Positions 44,989 through 54,296 of a stretch of 64,000 nt of DNA are shown in pieces. The notes under the pieces were generated by a model. It worked only from the letters and a program-made list of their open reading frames with translations. It made no database searches and was not told where the DNA came from. Every line of letters starts with the position of its first letter. Positions within the stretch are counted from its first letter, which is position 1. The position numbers were made by a program, and so were the translations under genes. The stretch comes from CAVQZC01 sp963718315. Its GTDB lineage: Bacteria; Actinomycetota; Thermoleophilia; Gaiellales; JAICJC01. The DNA lies in assembly GCA_963718315.1 (NCBI GenBank), contig CAVQZC010000007.1:124001-188000 (forward strand), given 5' to 3'.

Positions 44989-45938
44989 CGGCGCGGAGGT
45001 CGAGTTCGCCGGAGGCGACCGGGTCGAGGCCCGGATGGTGCCCGCCGCCGGGTTCCCCCTTCATCGGTTCGCGACCGCGGGCTTCGAGCGGCGGCTGTCC
45101 GCGGGCACCCTGCGCAGCGCGTGGCTGGCGGGGACGGCGCCGCTTGCCTGCCGGCGGATCATCGCCTCCGTCCGGCCGGACGTCGTGTTCGGAGCGGGCG
45201 GCTACGTGTCCGGCCCGATGCTGCTGGCCGCCAAGGCAGCCCGGATCCCGGCGGCGCTGCTCGAGGTCGACGCCCACATGGGTCTCGCCAACCGGATGGC
45301 GGTGCCGCTCGTCGGCAAGGTCTATCTGTCGTTCCCGATCGAGGGCCGCAGCGGCGGCAAGTTCGAGGTGACCGGAAGGCCATGTCCCGATGCGGCCCGC
45401 GGTCGCCCCTGACGCGGGTCACCCGCTGGACGTGCTCGCCTTCGGGGGAAGCCTCGGCGCCACCCGCCTGAACCAGGTCGTCGCGCAGGCGTGGGCGGCG
45501 CAGGATCCCGGCTTCACGGTCTGTCACATCACCGGCGACCGCGAGTTCGAGCAGTACCGCGACCGGGCGGCGGCGTGGTACCAGGTGATCTCGTTCAGCG
45601 ACGACCTCGGCGGACTGCTGGAGCGCTGCCGGCTGGTCGTCGCCCGCGCCGGCGGTTCGGTGTTCGAGATCGCAGCCGCCGGCAGGGCGTCGGTGCTGAT
45701 CCCCTCGCCCAACGTGACGGCCGACCATCAGACGAGGAATGCCGAGCACCTCGCCCAGGCCGGGGCCGCCGTGGTGCTTCCCGAGTCCGAGCTGACCCCC
45801 CAGCGGCTGGATGCCGAGGTGCGGTCGCTGCTCGAGGATCCGAGCCGGTTGGAGGCGATGGGACAGGCCGCGCGCGCCTGGTCGCGACCCGACGCCGCCT
45901 CCCGGATAGCCGCAGGCTTGCTAGAAATGGTCCGATGA
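44873..45938 (+). CDS. murG: Lipid II-forming GlcNAc transferase MurG (frame broken)
   Basis: ATG 44873, with AGAGGAAGGGCG ahead. The N-terminal nucleotide-fold domain is seen as RVLIAAGGTAGHVVPALAVA and VVFGAGGYVSGPMLLAAKAA. A shift near 45385 carries it to LDVLAFGGSLGATRLNQVVA, LVVARAGGSVFEIAAAGRAS and DHQTRNAEHLAQAGAAVVLP, ending at 45938. It adds GlcNAc to lipid I on the inner membrane face. Confidence 0.9.
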
Positions 45939-47284
45939 GCTTCGCGGACCGCCGTTTCCACATGCTGGGCATCGGCGGGGCCGGCGTGTCGGCCCTGGCG
46001 ACGGTGGCGTATGCGTGGGGCGCCGAGGTGACCGGCTGCGACCGCGGCGAGTCGCCGTATGCCGAGCGACTGCGGCGGTTCGGCATCGAGGTGTTCACGG
46101 GAGCACGACCCGGCCCACCTCGACGAGGGCGTCGAGGTGGTGGTCTCGTCGGCGATCCCGCCGGACGAGCCCGAGCTGGCGCGCGCCCGCGAGCTCGGCC
46201 TGCGGCGCCTGCACCGGGCCGAGCTGCTGGCCGAGATGGTGTCGTCGCGCCGGTCGATCTGCGTGGCCGGCACCCACGGCAAGACGACGACCTCGGCGAT
46301 GATCGCCTACGCGGCGCTCGAGCTGGGGCTCGATCCCACCTTCCTGATCGGCGGCGAGGTGCCGCAGCTCGGCGGCAACGCAGGGCCCGGCGGCGGGTCG
46401 CTGCTGGTTGCCGAGGCCGACGAGTCGGACGGCAGCCTGACGCTGCTGCGGCCGCGGGTGGCCGTCGTCACCAACATCGAGCTCGACCACCACACGCGCT
46501 TCCGCTCGCTGGCCGAGGTTCAGGATCTGTTCCAGGGCTGGGTTGCCGAGGTCGACCGGGGCGGCGCCGTGATCGTGGGTGAGGGCGTCAGGCTGACCGC
46601 CGACGTGCCGGTGCACCGGGTCGGCCGCAGCACCGATGCGGACTGGCACGTGGGTGCCGTCGAGACCGGCGCTGCCGGCACGGGCTTCTGGCTGCGCACC
46701 CCGGAGGGCACGCCGCACCACGTCGCGCTGGCGGTTCCCGGCGCGCACAACGCGCTCAATGCGGCATGCGCGATCGCGGCGCTGGTGGCGGGGGCAGAGG
46801 TCGAGCCGCTGGACGCAGCCGGGGCACTGCGCTCCGTTCACCGGCGCCGGACGCCGCTTCGAGCTGCGGGGCGAGGTCGCCGGCGCGCGTATCGTCGACG
46901 ACTACGCCCACCATCCGACGGAGCTGGCGGCAGCGATCGAGGCGGCTCGTGCGTTCGAGCCCGCGCGGGTGGTGGTGTGCTTCCAGCCGCACCTCTTCTC
47001 GCGGACGCAGCAGATGGCCGACGGGTTCGGGCGCGCGCTGGCGCGGGCCGACGAGGTCGTCGTCACGGAGATCTACCCGGCGCGCGAGCAGCCGATCGAG
47101 GGCGTCACGGCGAAGCTGGTCGTCGACCGCGTCAGCGAGCTGCGCCCGGGCATGCCGCTGGCGTACGAGCCGACGCTGGAGGCCGCCGCCGGGTATCTGA
47201 AAGGACGGCTTCGCCCGCGGCGACCTGCTGCTGACCGCCGGGGCGGGGGACGTGCGCAGGGTGGGCGACCTGCTGCTGGGATGA
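45935..47284 (+). CDS. murC: UDP-MurNAc-L-alanine ligase MurC (frame broken)
   Basis: ATG 45935 overlaps murG. FHMLGIGGAGVSALATVAYA, then after a shift near 46100 ICVAGTHGKTTTSAMIAYAA, EADESDGSLTLLRPRVAVVT and NIELDHHTRF. After a shift near 46838, ARIVDDYAHHPTELAAAIEA and VVCFQPHLFSRTQQMADGFG; after a third near 47208, LLLTAGAGDVRRVGDLLLG and the stop at 47284, which overlaps murB. It attaches the first stem-peptide residue. Confidence 0.9.
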
Positions 47285-48171
47285 CCGGGCTGCCGGACGG
47301 CGTCGAGCGCGATGCGCCGATCGCGCGGCTGACCACGCTCGGCACCGGAGGGCCGGCGCGGTTCCTGGCCCGCCCGTCCACCGAGGCGGGCCTGCAGAAC
47401 GTGCTCGACTGGATCGGCGCCGAGCAGCTCGACATGGCGGTCGTCGGCCTCGGCTCGAACCTGCTTGCCGCCGACGCCGGGTTCGACGGCGTGGTCGTGA
47501 AGCTGGTCGGCGAGCTGGCAGCCGTGCACCGCGACGGCGATCTGCTCCGGTGTGGGGGCGGCGCCTCGCTGGCCGTCGTCGTGCGCCGGAGTACCGACTG
47601 GGGCCTGGCCGGGATCGAGTTCGGCTGTGCCATCCCCGGGACCGTCGGCGGCGCCGTGCGGATGAACGCCGGTGCGCATGGCGGCGAGATGCGCGACGTG
47701 CTGGTCGAGGCGACGGTCGCCCGGCCGGGCGGCTCCAGGCGCGCCGACGTCGGTGGCCTTGACCTCTCGTACCGGCACTCCAACGTGGCCGCAGACGAGG
47801 TGGTGGCGGCCGCCCAGCTGCGGCTCCGGCCGGACGATTCCGAGGCCGTGCGCGCCCGCGTCGCCGCCATGCAGGCCCAGCGCAAGGCGACCCAGCCGGC
47901 CAAGGTACGCACGTTCGGGAGCGTCTGGAAGAACCCGTCGCCTGAGCTCAGCGCCGGCCGCCTGCTCGAGGAGAGCGGCCTGAAGGGCTACGCGATCGGC
48001 GGCGCCCGCATCTCGCCGGTGCACGCCAACTTCATCGAGAACACCGGCGGGGCCACCTCGGCCGACGTGATCGCGCTGATGGCGGAGGCTCGCCGCCGGG
48101 CTCGCGAGCGTGGGGTGGAGCTCCAGCACGAGGTGCAGATGGTCGGGCCGATCGCCCTGCCGGGCGACTAG
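47281..48171 (+). CDS. murB: UDP-GlcNAc-enolpyruvate reductase MurB
   Basis: 296 residues, intact, ATG 47281 overlapping murC. FAD-binding GTGGPARFLARPSTEAGLQN and VVGLGSNLLAADAGFDGVVV, then FGCAIPGTVGGAVRMNAGAH, TFGSVWKNPS (catalytic Ser region) and GGARISPVHANFIENTGGAT. It completes UDP-MurNAc synthesis. It encodes a type I/IIa-like compact form. Confidence 0.93.
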   Translation: MTGLPDGVERDAPIARLTTLGTGGPARFLARPSTEAGLQNVLDWIGAEQLDMAVVGLGSNLLAADAGFDGVVVKLVGELAAVHRDGDLLRCGGGASLAVVVRRSTDWGLAGIEFGCAIPGTVGGAVRMNAGAHGGEMRDVLVEATVARPGGSRRADVGGLDLSYRHSNVAADEVVAAAQLRLRPDDSEAVRARVAAMQAQRKATQPAKVRTFGSVWKNPSPELSAGRLLEESGLKGYAIGGARISPVHANFIENTGGATSADVIALMAEARRRARERGVELQHEVQMVGPIALPGD

Positions 48172-48206
48172 AAGGAGCACAGCGCCCGCCGCCGAACCTC
48201 GCATGG

Positions 48207-49010
48207 ATGGAGCTTGTGGCAGGTGTCGACAACGCGCTCGTGCTGCGCCGCCGGGCGCTCGCCAAGACGCGAGGACGGCGGCGGCTGATGCTGCTGCTGG
48301 GGACGCTCGGGGTGCTGGTGTTCGCCGGCGGGTACGAGCTCCTGGCCACGTCGTCGGTGTTCGCCGTGCACCGGATCGAGGTGACCGGAGCCCCGCCATG
48401 GCTGGCCAAGGACGTGCGGCACGTGGCCAACCACCACATCCACGGGCAGAGCCTGCTGCAGCTCGACACCGGCTCGATGGTGCAGGGCCTGCGATCGCAG
48501 CCCTACGTCCAGAGCGTCACGGTCAACCGCCAGTTCCCCAACACCCTCGCCATCCACATCCACGCCTACCGGCCGGCGGTCTACGTGCAGGCCGGGGCGG
48601 TGGGGTACCTGGTCGCTCGATCGGGCCGCGTGCTGGAGCAGGTGACGGCGTGGCCGAACGGACTGCCCCGGGTGCGGCTGCCCATCGGCACCACGCTCGC
48701 GGTCGGACACCAGAACGGCGACGTCAACCTGGCCGGCGCGCTGGCCGTGCTGCGCGCGATCCCGCCGCGCTTCCAGGCCAAGGTGGGACCGATCCACGAC
48801 CTCGTCTCGGGGTCGGGCACGGTCGCCATGCTGATCGGCCAGCACGTGCGGATCCGCCTCGGACAGGCAACCCAGCTCGCGCTCAAGCTGCAGGTCGCGG
48901 AGCGCGTGATCGGCCGCATCCAGGGCGGCCAGCGGGCGAACCTGTCGTACCTCGACGTGACCGCTCCGGCCCGTCCAGCACTGGGCTGGCGAACCCTTCC
49001 TCACCCTTGA
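48207..49010 (+). CDS. ftsQ: Cell division protein FtsQ
   Basis: 267 residues: short basic N-terminus, one membrane helix (LMLLLGTLGVLVFAGGYELL), a POTRA domain (FAVHRIEVTGAPPWLAKDVR, then LRSQPYVQSVTVNRQFPNTL) and the FtsQ beta domain (AYRPAVYVQAGAVGYLVARS). It links FtsL/FtsB-like proteins to the division site. No SD sequence is close to ATG 48207; the GAAGGAG near 48172 is too far, so the start may be slightly different. Confidence 0.87.
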   Translation: MELVAGVDNALVLRRRALAKTRGRRRLMLLLGTLGVLVFAGGYELLATSSVFAVHRIEVTGAPPWLAKDVRHVANHHIHGQSLLQLDTGSMVQGLRSQPYVQSVTVNRQFPNTLAIHIHAYRPAVYVQAGAVGYLVARSGRVLEQVTAWPNGLPRVRLPIGTTLAVGHQNGDVNLAGALAVLRAIPPRFQAKVGPIHDLVSGSGTVAMLIGQHVRIRLGQATQLALKLQVAERVIGRIQGGQRANLSYLDVTAPARPALGWRTLPHP

Positions 49011-49044
49011 GTTGAAGGTGAGACTTTGATGTATCACGCTCCGC

Positions 49045-49073
49045 TTGACAGAGAGACAATGGCGCGGTACTCT
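49045..49073 (+). promoter_or_regulatory. ftsZ promoter
   Basis: TTGACA (49045-49050), a 17-base spacer and TACTCT (49068-49073) lie in the 188-base spacer after ftsQ. The transcript would have a leader of about 120 bases before ATG 49199. The spacing is optimal for a housekeeping sigma factor. Confidence 0.7.
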
Positions 49074-49198
49074 CCTGTCGATGCCCCAGCGCTCCCGCTC
49101 GATAGCGGTGTGCTCTGTGGGCTCGACGTGTTTATGGGACAAGTCTCAAGCTGTACGGAAGCTCGAGGCGAGCCGTCGACGACGGAGGTCGCACGGAG

Positions 49199-50299
49199 AT
49201 GAGAGATCAGAGCGGGAACTACCTGGCAGTGATCAAGGTCGTCGGCGTTGGCGGCGGCGGCACCAACGCGGTCAACCGGATGGTCGATGCCGGCCTGCGC
49301 GGGGTCGAGTTCATCGCCGTGAACACCGACGCCCAGGCGCTGATGATGTGCGACGCCGACGTCAAGATCCACATCGGCTCGAAGATCACCCGCGGACTCG
49401 GAGCGGGCGCTGACCCTGCCATCGGGCAGGAGGCCGCCGTCGAGAGCCGCGACGAGCTGAAGGAGGCGCTGAAGGGCGCCGACATGGTCTTCGTCACCGC
49501 CGGCAAGGGCGGCGGCACCGGCACGGGGGCAGCCCCCGTGATCGCCGAGATCGCCCGCGAGCTCGGCGCGCTGACGGTCGGCGTCGTCACCCGCCCGTTC
49601 CAGTTCGAGGGGCAGCGCCGCGGCGACCAGGCGGAGCAGGGCATCCGCGTGCTCCGCGAGAAGGTCGACACGCTGATCATCATTCCCAACGACCGGCTGC
49701 TCCAGGTCGTCGAGAAGCGCACCTCGATCGGTGACGCGTTCCGGATCGCCGACGACGTCTTGCGCCAGGGCGTGCAGGGCATCACCGACCTGATCACCGT
49801 GCCCGGCCTGATCAACCTCGACTTCGCCGACGTGCGGACGATCATGCGCGACGCGGGGTCGGCGCTGATGGGCATCGGCGTCGCCAGCGGCGAGAACCGT
49901 GCGGCCGAGGCGGCCCGCGCGGCGATCTCCTCGCCACTGCTCGAGGCCTCGGTGGAGGGCGCGACCGGGATCCTGCTCAACATCACCGCGGGCGAGGACC
50001 TCGGGCTGTTCGAGGTCAACGAGGCGGCCGAGATCATCGGCAGCGCGGCCGACCAGGACGCCAACATCATCTTCGGCGCCGTCATCGACGAGGCGCTCGG
50101 CGACCAGGTGCGCGTGACCGTGATCGCGACCGGGTTCGACCGCGGCCGCAGCACGCGAGGCGTGATGCCGTTTGCGACAGGCCAGCGTCCGGAGCCGCAG
50201 CAACAGCGCCGCCCGGAGGCCCCGGACGAGACGCAGGCGGGTGAGTTCGAGCTGCCTCGCGAGGCACTCGAGATTCCGTCATTCCTCCGCGAGGAGTAA
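49199..50299 (+). CDS. ftsZ: Cell division GTPase FtsZ
   Basis: 366 residues, intact. GTP-binding GVGGGGTNAVNRMVDAGLRG and the tubulin signature GKGGGTGTGAAPVIAE (near residues 101-116), T7 loop LINLDFADVRTIMRDAGSAL, and a short C-terminal peptide LEIPSFLREE that docks membrane tethers. GGAGGTC lies ten bases before ATG 49199. It has its own promoter, and no ftsA is present. The last 18 bases are repeated at 54297-54314, bracketing an accessory island. Confidence 0.95.
   Translation: MRDQSGNYLAVIKVVGVGGGGTNAVNRMVDAGLRGVEFIAVNTDAQALMMCDADVKIHIGSKITRGLGAGADPAIGQEAAVESRDELKEALKGADMVFVTAGKGGGTGTGAAPVIAEIARELGALTVGVVTRPFQFEGQRRGDQAEQGIRVLREKVDTLIIIPNDRLLQVVEKRTSIGDAFRIADDVLRQGVQGITDLITVPGLINLDFADVRTIMRDAGSALMGIGVASGENRAAEAARAAISSPLLEASVEGATGILLNITAGEDLGLFEVNEAAEIIGSAADQDANIIFGAVIDEALGDQVRVTVIATGFDRGRSTRGVMPFATGQRPEPQQQRRPEAPDETQAGEFELPREALEIPSFLREE
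50282..50299 (+). repeat. att-like direct repeat at the ftsZ 3' end
   Basis: TTCCTCCGCGAGGAGTAA encodes the last five residues and stop of FtsZ and recurs identically at 54297-54314. Similarity continues imperfectly after the stop (CGGCTAGGCGTC at 50310-50321 against CGGTTAGGCGTC at 54326-54337). This is the arrangement left when an element integrates into the end of a gene and restores it. Confidence 0.75.
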
Positions 50300-50334
50300 G
50301 GAACCGGCTCGGCTAGGCGTCTTGCGGGGTGCCG

Positions 50335-50351
50335 GGTGCCGTATTGGTGCC
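50335..50351 (+). repeat. 17-bp island-internal repeat, left copy
   Basis: GGTGCCGTATTGGTGCC, itself a direct repeat of GGTGCC around TATT, recurs identically at 54174-54190 near the other end of the island, same orientation. It resembles an arm- or core-type recombinase binding site. Confidence 0.65.
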
Positions 50352-50556
50352 GCGAGTTGCGGGGTCCACCTGACCGCGCGTGGCATCGCGGCGTACGAGT
50401 CGTTCCCCCGGTCGATCAGCACCCCGCTGGTTGGCATAACCACGGCCGCCCGCATCGCCCTCAAGCTGGGGAGGGGAAGGCTGTTGGGAGACTCCAAGGA
50501 GGTGCGAACCGCAACGCGGGCGTCCACGTTCCGGATTGAGTACGATCGTTCGCCTC

Positions 50557-50919
50557 GTGGACGGCAGGCCGGATGCGATGGATCGCTACCTTGCAGTTTG
50601 GAATGGCGAGGTGGCGGTGGACGAGCTCGGTTCGATCCTCGCTTCCGACTACCAGGGGCATATCGGTTCGCAGGCGCGTACCGCCGACGAGTTGCGCGGG
50701 GACATCCTGGCGTATCGAGAACGCGTCCCGGGTGTGCGGTTCCGCTGGGAGCATCAGTTCGGCGACGGGGAGTACATCGCCACCCGCGTGACGGCGCACG
50801 CCACCGATCCAACGACCGGGGAGCCAATGTCTGTCACCGGCATCAACATCAGCCGGTGGCAGGACGGAAGCCTCGCGGAGGAGTGGGCGGTCTGGGAGAC
50901 GTTTGGCGCTAGCCGGTAG
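50557..50919 (+). CDS. NTF2/SnoaL-like protein
   Basis: 120 residues of the SnoaL/ester-cyclase-like cone fold: AMDRYLAVWNGEVAVDELGS and ILASDYQGHIGSQARTADEL, then ILAYRERVPGVRFRWEHQFG and GINISRWQDGSLAEEWAVWE. This group includes small enzymes and binding proteins; activity cannot be predicted. GTG 50557 is chosen because TACGAT (50541-50546) lies ten bases upstream; the frame is open to TTG 50536, and ATG 50578 is another option. First gene of the island after ftsZ. Confidence 0.7.
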   Translation: MDGRPDAMDRYLAVWNGEVAVDELGSILASDYQGHIGSQARTADELRGDILAYRERVPGVRFRWEHQFGDGEYIATRVTAHATDPTTGEPMSVTGINISRWQDGSLAEEWAVWETFGASR

Positions 50920-51007
50920 CGGGCCTCGCGAATTCCCACCGCCGCCGTTTGAATGCTGTTGCGGGCGGCGAGGAACCACAGTGTTGAATCGTCGTCTAAG
51001 TCAACGG

Positions 51008-51403
51008 ATGCTCTCTCGGAGTACGACAGTCTTCTTGGTGGCGGTGATCGCCCTGGCGGTCGGCTGCGGTAGTGCCGACGTGACCACGGGTAGCGGCGGG
51101 AATCGCCTCGTGGTGGCTGGGCGGATCTTCAGTGCAGGGTGTCCGGCCCAGCGGCAGGGTCAGCAGTGCGGTACCTGGTTCGCCGGTACGGTACGCATCC
51201 TGCGGCAGTCGGGATCACGATCGTCTGTCGTCGCGACCGCTCGCAGCGATGAAGGGGGCCGGTTCCATGTCTCCCTCCCGCCCGGACGCTACGCGGTTGA
51301 GGCAGTCGGTCTGTTCAACCGGCTGACCGGTCAGACGTTCACCGTTCGCGCGCGACAACGTCCGGTGGTGGTTCACCTGTCGATCAACAACGGGATCGAG
51401 TAG
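51008..51403 (+). CDS. Lipoprotein with beta-sandwich domain
   Basis: 131 residues. SRSTTVFLVAVIALAVGCGS is a lipoprotein signal with the lipobox at LAVGC, so the mature protein is lipid-anchored outside the membrane. The rest contains VVAGRIFSAGCPAQRQGQQC and VVATARSDEGGRFHVSLPPG, then RYAVEAVGL. DEGGRFHVSLPPGRY is the motif of carboxypeptidase-regulatory-like (transthyretin-fold) domains. Binding partner unknown. Confidence 0.72.
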   Translation: MLSRSTTVFLVAVIALAVGCGSADVTTGSGGNRLVVAGRIFSAGCPAQRQGQQCGTWFAGTVRILRQSGSRSSVVATARSDEGGRFHVSLPPGRYAVEAVGLFNRLTGQTFTVRARQRPVVVHLSINNGIE

Positions 51404-51801
51404 CGCGCAAGAGGGGCGTTCGTGGCGCGGGATGACCTTCTGGGCGCTGCCGAGTTGGCTCGTCATTCGCCATGCCATCATCGAGGTGTCTGCGCGACGG
51501 GGACGTGCCAGAGCCAGACGCACCGCAACGGTCGTGACGCGACCGGGCGCGTAGGAGCGGCCGGGGATGGGGACGGGGAGCTCCAACTCCTGACCCCGGG
51601 CCGCTCTACCCGCGACGCTACCGGCAGCGAGTGAGAAGCGCCTGAGACTCCTCCCCAGTGTGTCCAGCGTTCAGCAGGCGACGGCTACCTAGTTGACTTT
51701 CCGCTCTGCGGTGGGAGAATCGGTCACGCTCCGTCACGGCCCGAGCCCGCCTTGCGGTTGCTGGGCACTGGTTCGTGACACACCAGACGAAGGGGGCAAG
51801 T
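51404..51801. other. Gap before the secreted protein gene
   Basis: No supported gene. A weak promoter candidate, TTGACT (51693-51698) with GAGAAT 16 bases on, lies about 80 bases before the secreted protein gene at 51802. Confidence 0.35.
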
Positions 51802-52609
51802 ATGAGGTTTCGTATCCTGTTCGGCGTAGCCACGTTGCTGACGTCGTTGGGGGCGGCGGCCGCCACTGGCCTGGTCGGTACCGCTAGCGCGGCTCCCGGC
51901 TACACCTGCACAGGCGGTAATTTCGCCAAGGGGCACTTCACCAGCATCCCCTCGGGGACCTACTCCAGCATCACCGTCGCGGGCGCGTGCAACATCGTGC
52001 CCAATGCCGTGATCAACGTCACCGGCAACATCAACGTCGCCGCCGGGGCCGTACTCGACGCGCAAAGCGCTCCGTCGACGATCACCGTCGGACGCAACGT
52101 CACGGCCGGCGCGGGTTCATTGCTGGGCATGGGCTGCCAGCCGAAGGACTCCATCGGCATGTTCGCTGGAGTGCCGTGCAAGATCCATCGACAAGAAGCA
52201 CACGGTTATCACGGTTCACGGGAACGTCAGCGCGACCGCCGCGAACACTGTGCTGTTGCGACAGTTGACGGTCGGGGGCAGCATCACGCTGACCGGTGGA
52301 GGGGGCGACATCCCGTGGTCGATCAAGGGCAACACGGTCGGCGGCAACGTCGCAATCAGCGGAGTAACGGCTGACTGGCTCGGCCTCCAGTTCAATACGA
52401 TCGCGTGGAACGCGACGCTGACCAACATCGTTGTGACCGATCCGGGAGACCCGGGCCGCTCGGTCGCCGTCGTGGAGAACACCGTCGGGAACAACCTCAA
52501 ATGTACTGGACTCGCTCCAGCCGTGTCCGGAGGGTTCATCCCCGGCGAAGTCAACCACGTCGGCAACAAAGCGCTCGGTCAGTGCGCCGACCTGGTCGGC
52601 GGGGAATGA
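51802..52609 (+). CDS. Secreted beta-rich protein (frame broken)
   Basis: AGGGGGCAAGT precedes ATG 51802. The product starts with a signal peptide (RFRILFGVATLLTSLGAAAA, cut near ASAAPG). It continues with parallel-beta-like repeats (NFAKGHFTSIPSGTYSSITV, NINVAAGAVLDAQSAPSTIT). A shift near 52180 is needed to reach TVITVHGNVSATAANTVLLR, LTVGGSITLTGGGGDIPWSI and GEVNHVGNKALGQCADLVGG, with a stop at 52609. The repeating V.G.....G pattern suggests a beta-helix exported to the surface. No enzyme motif seen. Confidence 0.68.
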
Positions 52610-52909
52610 TCTAGCAACGCCGCGTCCGTCTGCCACCCCCTTGGATCAAGCGGGTGGCAGACGGACACCGTGACGAGCGGGTTCCGTCAGGGCGCGAGAC
52701 CTGTTTGGCTGGATGCTTGTCGGCTGGTGCGTTCGCAACCGTCGTTCAGCGAGGAACGAAAGGCCGAATAGGAGCAGGGGCGGGGCGGCCGCGGAGATAG
52801 AGCCGGATCGCTCGCGGCGGGTTGCGGCGAGTTGCACGGGAACCGTCCGCGCGCATCGCACCGCGTAAAGACGGGTTCGTTGCCGAGGCCGGCGGCCGAT
52901 TCGTTCGTG
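52610..52909. other. Gap between convergent genes
   Basis: 300 bases without a supported gene. The inverted repeat GGGTGGCAGACGGAC / GTCCGTCTGCCACCC (around 52625-52668) could form a terminator hairpin after the secreted protein gene. Confidence 0.45.
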
Positions 52910-53494
52910 TCAGCGAGCGGCGCGCTGCATCAGCGTGATAGGCGGACATGTCCCTGCTTGGGCGATCCCGGTGACCGTGAATCCGGCGCGCTGGTAGAAC
53001 GGAACTGTCCGAGGGTTAGGCGTCTCCAAGTAGGCCGGAAGCCCACTGGCGTCGACGACTTCCAGGCAGTGGCGCATCAGATGCGTCCCCAGCCCGCGCC
53101 CGTGAAGAGCGCGCTCGACTCCGAACCACGGCAGATACCAGTGCGGCTCAGTGGGATGCCCCTCGGCCATCTGCTCCAACGTCGCGAACGCATCGGCGTG
53201 CACGACATCCGAGGTGGTCTCGACCAGGACGCGCACGACCGCCTCGCCGTCCGGCTCGCGTCCCGGCCCGAACCAGAACGCGACGGCGTCGAAGTCCCCG
53301 AGCCGCCACACCGTCTGATCTCGGAACGCGGCGCCACCGAAGGCAGCAATGAACGTCGGGAAGTGTGCGTGATACTCGGCGTCGCCGGGGTACAGCCACC
53401 GCTCAACAGGGTCATCCTCGAACGCCGACACCAGCGTACGGATCGCACGATCACGCTCAACCTCGGCTGCGGCTGCGAACCCCATCTCGGCCAT
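52910..53494 (-). CDS. GNAT-family N-acetyltransferase
   Basis: 194 residues. VERDRAIRTLVSAFEDDPVE and RWLYPGDAEYHAHFPTFIAA open the domain, ERALHGRGLGTHLMRHCLEV is the acetyl-CoA loop, and YLETPNPRTVPFYQRAGFTV closes it. This layout is that of GNATs near the puromycin acetyltransferase-like group; substrate unknown. A TAGAGT -10 (53502-53507, minus strand) ends seven bases before ATG 53494, so the transcript is leaderless. Confidence 0.85.
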   Translation of the reverse strand: MAEMGFAAAAEVERDRAIRTLVSAFEDDPVERWLYPGDAEYHAHFPTFIAAFGGAAFRDQTVWRLGDFDAVAFWFGPGREPDGEAVVRVLVETTSDVVHADAFATLEQMAEGHPTEPHWYLPWFGVERALHGRGLGTHLMRHCLEVVDASGLPAYLETPNPRTVPFYQRAGFTVTGIAQAGTCPPITLMQRAAR

Positions 53495-53624
53495 CGCGGC
53501 GACTCTACCGGCCCAGTGACTGGCGGCGTCTGACTCTCAGCGTCTTGGAGTAAACCGGACGCGGCGGCCAAACCGAACCGGAACCGGTCCAAATAGGGGT
53601 CCGGGGTTGGAACACCGATGATTC

Positions 53625-53975
53625 CTAGGCTTGGTCGCCGGTTTGGAAGAAGGACGCGATTGCGCCGGCCGAGCCAGCGACCACGAGAACGGCCCAGGCT
53701 TCAAGGGCGACGTCGATCAGTCGGCCGATTGGCGTCAGTGGGTTCTGGATCGACGACGACACGGTGAGAAGCTGCGTGGTGACGAAGAATCCTGCTTGCC
53801 CCAGCGTGTGGACCTGTGTGCCTTTGGCGTGGCGTTCCGCCAGAAAGAACGCCACAGTCCCGACGGCAGCAACAACGAGACTCGCGATGATGACGAGGAT
53901 CAGCCTGGCCGCAAGTCGGCGGTGCCGCTCCTCGATCGTTCCCAGTCGCGTGATCTCCTCGCCAAGCAGACTCAT
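53625..53975 (-). CDS. Two-helix pore-loop membrane protein
   Basis: From ATG 53975 (the frame is open to 54023) the 116-residue product has a coiled N-terminus, a helix (LILVIIASLVVAAVGTVAFF), a loop GQAGFFVTTQLLTVSSSIQN and a second helix (ALEAWAVLVVAGSAGAIASF). Helix, pore loop, helix is the layout of two-segment ion channels, and TTQLLTVSSSI sits where potassium channels carry TxGYG. The filter is not conserved, so selectivity is unknown and channel function is a guess. Confidence 0.55.
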   Translation of the reverse strand: MSLLGEEITRLGTIEERHRRLAARLILVIIASLVVAAVGTVAFFLAERHAKGTQVHTLGQAGFFVTTQLLTVSSSIQNPLTPIGRLIDVALEAWAVLVVAGSAGAIASFFQTGDQA

Positions 53976-54173
53976 GGAACCAACTTTCGACGCGTCACCA
54001 ATACCACCCTCCCGATGAACCACCGAGACGCGGGAAGCCGATCAGTTGACCGGCTCGGGATGTCCGCCAGGCCCAGCAGCGCGGACGACGAACGGCTCAC
54101 ACAACCCGGCCAGTCCTCGGCCTCGGCGGTATCTGAGCGGCCGGGGTGGCGGAGCACTCACCCCGGCTGCTCT

Positions 54174-54190
54174 GGTGCCGTATTGGTGCC
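54174..54190 (+). repeat. 17-bp island-internal repeat, right copy
   Basis: GGTGCCGTATTGGTGCC, identical to 50335-50351 and in the same orientation. It lies about 107 bases inside the right ftsZ-end repeat. Confidence 0.65.
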
Positions 54191-54296
54191 ATCAGCCAGA
54201 AAACCCCTGCACGTAAGCACCATCAGTGGTGCCCGATGAATAGGCGCGAAACGGCGTAGTTGACGCGGGGCGGCGCGGCTGTCGTCTCCGTGCGAG

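Noticed and set aside
44835..44990. FtsW C-terminal extension overlapping murG as a functional tail
   Set aside because: The added residues are basic and low-complexity and arise from reading murG in another frame; a missed indel near the true stop is more likely.
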